Positions 59,588 through 64,000 of a stretch of DNA of 64,000 bases are shown piece after piece. This stretch comes from Pohlia nutans. Lineage: Eukaryota; Streptophyta; Bryopsida; Bryales; Mniaceae. The stretch spans positions 48,885,811 through 48,949,810 of the forward strand of contig CM040085.1 in the NCBI GenBank assembly GCA_022496805.1, in the 5' to 3' direction. How positions within the stretch are numbered: the first letter of the stretch is position 1; each line of letters begins with the position of its first letter. The notes beneath the pieces were generated by a model. It saw only the letters and a list, made by a program, of their open reading frames with translations, made no database searches and was not told the DNA's origin. The translations under genes and the position numbers were made by a program.

Positions 59588-59800
59588 TTCAGCTCGACTC
59601 GACCTAAATTTCTTGCTGCTATGCTTCCGTTTTCTGAATTCCACTCCGTAGTCCGTCCCCTTAGAGTAGACCGATACCAACACAAGTTAGGTCGAGTCGA
59701 CCTAATATGCTCATAAGTTTGTCTTCTTGCTTATTGAATCTCCATGCAAATCATGCGCTCCTACACCTCTGCTGCTTTAGGCCGAGTCGACCTAAATATT
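59588..59800. repeat. Three palindrome copies in intron 2
   Basis: Sites at about 59589, 59684 and 59777; the second is a perfect TTAGGTCGA-G-TCGACCTAA. They lie wholly between the donor at 59582 and the acceptor ending at 59833. Confidence 0.85.
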
Positions 59801-61214
59801 GCATAGTAGCTAACAGTGTATGTAACCGTGCAGGAGTTTCAAAATGCTATGAAACTGCGGTTCGCGATGATCGACGTGACGCAGTCCCAGAAGGACGCCA
59901 AGAAAAGCAATGCGGATGTACTTCTCGACATCCACAATGAGCTGAAACTAATAACTGCGTCGGACAAGGTGTTTGATCTCTGGAGCGAAGTGATCTCAAG
60001 CGCAGGTGCTGGCGAGCTTATCGACCCAGACACTGGGTTGAAGTTCAAAAAGAAGACCAATTGGAATCCCGAGAGTGGAAATCTCACTCGCGAGTTCTTC
60101 AAGTGGCTGGGAAATTTGACCTACGAGGATCTCGCTAAGCTTGCAAGACATATCTTGAACGTCGAGAACCCCAAGTGGACCTTGGGTTATCCAAAGGTCA
60201 CGATCAAGGCGATCTCTTCGGTTCTTGAGAGGTGCTATTCGACCAAGGAGTGGGTGGAGAGGAGGAAGCGGAAGCACCTTGTCAAGAAAGAATTGCACAA
60301 TATCAATCGTGATCTCGGACTCTTCAATCCGGCGGGGAACCTAGTGCCCGAGAAGTGGAGGCAGTTCAAGGAGGAGTACAATGTCACGAGGGCGACCATG
60401 AATGTGCTCCTCGAGCGGCCAGGAGAGCAATACTTCAAGGAGGCCAAGCAGATCAGGAGCAAGAATAAAAAAACCGCGGAAGTCTCTCCCTACGCTGCCG
60501 AATTCTTCAAAGTCTTCCTTGAGAAGAAGAAAAAATTCAGAAAACCGGCCGGAGAAGCTCACTACCGGCCATACGACCGGCAGCACAACGAGCACACCGA
60601 CTTGGGCGAGGGCGCCTGGACAGCCGACACGCCTACGGGCTTGAGACTGGGGGTCATCGATTTCAGATACCTCCCCAGGGTGGAGGACAAAGAAGTTTCG
60701 AGTACGGGGATGCCGTACTTTTTCAACTTCATGTCGTCCCTAAAAAGGAGACGTGAACCGGATTTCGATGAAGTACTTGTCTGGCTATTTATCTGCGCCG
60801 ATGCGATTGAGCAGTCCCAAGCTGTGCATTTCGCGGAGAAGGACGACATCCTCGGCAGATACAAGATGGAATTCGCGGACTACTATCCGGCGAAGAACGA
60901 GCGTCTGGGAGACTTTCCCGCGAACCATAAGAAGGCGCGAGTGAAAGTTCTCCTCGTCTTCTTGCAGAAGACCAATATTCCGCACGTCACAATCCCCGAG
61001 GCCTTCTTCGCACCAGACACAGTGGTCTATACGAAGCCCAGGGCGTACGATGAGCTGCTGTACCGGATGTACAATGCGGAACTCAGAATGGAGTTCTACT
61101 TGTGGGTCGTGAGGATGTTCTGCATGCCGGGGACGCATGTCTTCGCCGTCTACACGGGAACCAAGCTCACTTGTGCTGCTCTGGTACGTAGTCCAGCACT
61201 TGGACACATGCTCT

Positions 61215-61462
61215 TCAGCTCGTGTCGAGCTAATCTCATGTAGTGTTAGCGTTACAACATTTTAGCTCGGGTCGACCTAAACTCCCTAATTACTGTTCTG
61301 CTCTGGTCTGATGTGTCCAACTTGACCCGCACTGAATTTCAGCTCGAGTCGAGCTAATCGTTATGTGTCCAAGTCCAGGAATCGATGTTGTACTTTAGCT
61401 CGGATCGACCTGAAACTAGTATCCTCTCCGGCCGTCACAGTTTAGGTCGGCTCGATCTAAAC
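61215..61462. repeat. Five palindrome copies in intron 3
   Basis: Sites at about 61216, 61261, 61337, 61392 and 61440, with variant arms (TTCAGCTCG, TTTAGCTCGG, TTTAGGTCGG). All are within the intron 61184-61560. A 27-bp direct repeat with GTTCGTAAACTGTATGGTTC lies at 61469-61528. Confidence 0.82.
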
Positions 61463-62121
61463 ATTATTTGTTCGTAAACTGTATGGTTCTCTAAACATTA
61501 TTTGTTCGTAAACTGTATGGTTCTCTAAATTACTTGATGACTGTCATGCTACTTGTGCAGATGAGTTGCGTCAACACCTACGCTGTCGGGTCGAATCAAA
61601 CTTCGGTATTCTGGACTGCCATCGCGAACGAGGCCTTGGACCTCGACAAGGCAGACTTCCTCGCGGACGGATACCCAGTGCAGGTCGAGGGGAATCGGAG
61701 TACCCCTGGTCCACGACCTGCGCCGTCTTCATCAAAGAGGAAAGCCACTGATTTGTGGGGTAGTCCTTCGAAGAGGAAGAGGGATGACGCGGACGACGAG
61801 GACTCCTCTTCCGATGACGACGGTGACTACTTGAACAATGAAGATTTCACTCCTCCTCCTTTGGAAACGCCCCGCAAATCTGATGCGCCCGGATCATCTG
61901 CGTCCTCGGGCCAACCTCCTGCGTCTCCTTCCTCCACGCCGAAGTCGAAGAAGAAGAAGCGTGGGTCTGTCAGTGAACTTATCAAGTCGATGGCTGTCTC
62001 GCTTCAAGGTCTCGCTACGACGACCTCGGCGAACGCGAAGCTTAGTCTGAAGATGCACGCGGAATCGAGGAAGGACCAGCAAGAGTTTCAGAAGTTCATT
62101 GTCAAACCTCGTTCGACCTAG

Positions 62122-62552
62122 AAGTAGAGAGTTAGGGTTTTAGAGTGGCTAGGAGTAGCCCGGATCCCCATAAGGAGTGTGGTAGTGACCATAATGGCAC
62201 ATTTAGTTATTTATGCAGAAGAGGCGCTCGCGAGCGCTGTAGAGCTATTGCTAGGGTCCGGTTTTGACAGCTGGTGTCCGGATTGGGCACGGGACCCGGA
62301 CTGGAAACCGGGTAGGGGATGGACGGGTCAGGGATGGACCCGGCCGCGTTTCGCGCCTTGAAATGGGCAGCTTTAATTAGGGCGGTTCACTGTTCATTTT
62401 CGCATAGTGTTTCCAGTTCACCCCTGCTCCAGATTTTTGTGTTTCCGGATGCTGTGAGAGATCAGGGAGAGCGTCCGGGTGGTGAGCAAGTATCCCGGGA
62501 GATTAGGCGGAACGCGCGCAGTCGAGGGAAGGAAGTTTTGGAGCCAGCAGCG
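62122..62552. other. GC-rich stretch between genes
   Basis: No gene recognised. GGATGGACGGGTCAGGGATGGACCCGG and CCGGA-rich sequence mark a sharp rise in GC relative to the left. It may be leader or LTR sequence of the element that encodes the following gene. Confidence 0.35.
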
Positions 62553-64000
62553 ATGGGACGGAAGGACGATTGGAGGCTCGGACTGCCGGTTTCGGATAAG
62601 TTGGTGCGCCCGGTTGCTCCGGCCAGTGCGGAACATAGGGAGCAGCTGCGGAAGGATTTGCACAAGATGGGTTGTGAGGAATTGCTGTACCTGCCCTGGG
62701 ATCTCCACAGTAATGCTATGTTGCAGGAGCTAGGTGGAAAACCGGTACCGGAGGAATTCCGGAACAGCAAAATCCGGGGCAATGGACGGCGTGGAACTCG
62801 ATACATTGGCGCTTGACGTACAGGTTCCCCAACAGTCCGTTTGGGTATGACAAGACCAAGACGGATTCCGGATGGGTGAAGGAGAGATTTTCAAAACCAG
62901 TTTCAGAGAAGGACGGATTCCGGGTGGAGGACTGCAAAGACAACCGGGAGAAGCGCCTGCTGCGGTTTCTGGTGCCCATTTTTAGCCCGGACAAACCCAC
63001 CACCTGCACAATCAAGCTGATGAAGGCCATTTATGAGGCCTACCTCCACGACCGGGATACCGGATGGGGAGCCATCGTGGACGAGTTGGTGGTCCGAGAA
63101 GCGAAGAAACTCGGAAACAAGAAGGGATGTCCTCTAACCCCTTTCCTGTTTCATTTGTATAACAAGTACGGATGTCTCACGGCCAGGGAGAGAGAGCAAT
63201 GGAAGAGCTGCCGAAGGATCATGGACCGGGAGCCGCCAAGGGCCCGGGAAGGGAATCCGGATGAGAGCGAGGACGAGGACAGCCCGGACGAGGAAGAACG
63301 GGAAGGGCAGGAAGGAAGAGGAGCAGACACGCAAGCAACGGTCGATCCGGACACGGAGGAAGGCCAACCAGGACCCTCGGGGACCCGAGCAGAAGAGGAA
63401 GAACCGGGTCAGAAGACACCGGTGAAGGCGGTCCCATTTAGGGCGCGCACCCGAAACCAACTCAAGCAACTCCAGGAGACTCCGGACGAATCGGAACCAG
63501 AGGATGAACCGGACCAGGAGACACCACCCCAAGGGCAGGTGCGGAGGCGCCTGAAGATTCCGGAAGAAGAGGAGGAGGAAGAGGATGAGGACCAGGACAC
63601 AATTGTGACCGGAGTTAGGATTCCTCCGAAGAAGAGGCACCGGAAGACGACTCAGGTGGATAGCAGAAGACGGGCACCGGAATCAAACGGATGTCAGAAG
63701 AACGTCAAGGTGAAAACCAAGAGGGCGCGAGGTTCGAAACCGGGGCGGGATGAAGTGGAGTACTAGGAGGGGATCCGGACTTACGGGCGGGCTCCCCGGA
63801 GCACAGAACCGGAGCTGGAGGACATCCCCCTGCGGGAATCCGAGGAGGATTTCCTCAAGCCGGTCAGGGAGGCATTAGAGACGGTGGCAGGTAAGTACCA
63901 CCCCATCTATACCTCTATGAAGGAAGTTGGACGTGTCATCCGGAGTACATAGGTGGAGAGGTACCCGGAGATCGTCCGGAAGATGAGGAAGGAGTTAGAC
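62553..64000 (+). pseudogene. Gag-like acidic protein of an unidentified retroelement or transposon, runs off window
   Basis: Start MGRKDDWRLGLPVSDK (62553). A one-base frameshift near 62812 leads to LTYRFPNSPFGYDKT. The frame continues through TAG 63764 and TAG 63950 to the window end, where EIVRKMRKELD is still open. A folded-looking N-terminal region (about 62553-63240) is followed by a long Glu/Asp/Pro/Arg-rich disordered part with KKRHRKTT and KTKRARGSK nuclear-type basic patches. CCGGA-rich codon use sets it apart from all neighbours and suggests a different element. No zinc knuckle, protease or polymerase is seen inside the window, so 'gag-like' is only a guess. Confidence 0.45.

Larger units (their letters stand above)
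58119..62121 (+). pseudogene. ParB-like / methyltransferase-like gene, divergent third locus (three coding exons)
   Basis: Exons 58119-59581, 59834-61183 and 61561-62121, all phase 0 with GT-AG borders and GTGCAG acceptors; a leader intron (56050-58117) is likely. Exon 1: coiled-coil start, Ser/Pro-rich linker, then KFWLINGQHSIKASYMM, a degenerate DGQHR/ParB-type signature (near 59250-59300). Exon 2: long helical middle, RLGVIDFRYLP at the place of a DPPY motif, then KPRAYDELLYRMY and CMPGTHVFAVYTGTKLTCAA in place of methyltransferase motif I. Exon 3 continues MSCVNTYAVGSNQTSVFW, then an acidic and Lys-rich tail (KSKKKKRGSV). Lesions: TGA 58170, TAG 58785, TAA 59328 and a frameshift near 59450, all in exon 1. 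Catalytic motifs are degenerate, so a DNA-binding role is more likely than methylation. Confidence 0.68.

Overview
The window looks like a transposon-dominated stretch of a large nuclear genome from the green-plant lineage. Supporting signs are GT-AG introns, short TTTAGGG (plant-type telomere) tracts, tRNA-derived SINEs, and MULE, hAT and DUF7869-type transposases. A charophyte such as Chara is my guess; the sequence cannot prove it. No ordinary host housekeeping gene was recognised. No rRNA, functional tRNA or CRISPR array was seen.

The main result is a nested ('Russian doll') insertion read from reading frames, terminal inverted repeats (TIRs) and target duplications. (1) A DUF7869-type transposase-like gene on the minus strand is split into an N-terminal part (48191-47398) and a C-terminal part (10138-8017). 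(2) The 37.3 kb between them (10139-47395) starts and ends with a perfect 16-bp TIR. Removing it with one copy of a 2-bp GT duplication restores one uninterrupted frame of 971 codons. (3) Inside lies a MULE-like transposase gene with a SWIM zinc finger (22067-24513 plus 45637-46824), itself split by (4) a 21,115-bp hAT element (24514-45628) with CAGGGTTGT ends and a perfect 8-bp duplication, CTCAAAGC. Removing that restores the MULE frame across the junction. The hAT carries its own transposase (41811-44633) plus a protein-kinase-like gene, a ubiquitin-interacting-motif protein and a RING-H2 protein. Most of these genes have a GGACG-rich repeat array at the 5' end.

The second result is a family of multi-exon genes that join a ParB/sulfiredoxin-like 'DGNHR/NGQHS' motif to a beta-class N6/N4 DNA-methyltransferase-like C-terminus. 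There are three loci: a wrecked copy (1720-7260), a better copy inside the 37-kb element (11276-15854), and a divergent, GC-richer one (58119-62121).

The third result is a 19-bp palindrome, consensus TTAGGTCGA-S-TCGACCTAA. It recurs about 13 times upstream of the DUF7869 gene and about 23 times in the three introns of the divergent ParB/methyltransferase-like gene, and was not seen in that gene's exons. A binding site shared by the two genes is an attractive inference.

Layout: 1-949 LINE end; 1006-1240 SINE; 1.7-7.3 kb degenerate ParB/methyltransferase copy broken by two insertions; 7456-7690 second SINE; 8.0-10.1 kb DUF7869 C-half; 10.1-47.4 kb nested element with satellites, ParB/methyltransferase copy, MULE and hAT; 47.4-48.2 kb DUF7869 N-half; 48.4-49.4 kb palindrome array; 50-55.2 kb AT-rich repeats; 55.2-62.1 kb third ParB/methyltransferase-like gene; 62.5-64 kb an acidic, GC-rich, gag-like open frame running off the end.

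In-frame stops in the decayed genes are mostly TAG, as expected if CAG or TGG codons decayed by deamination of methylated cytosine. Codon reassignment is a less likely alternative.
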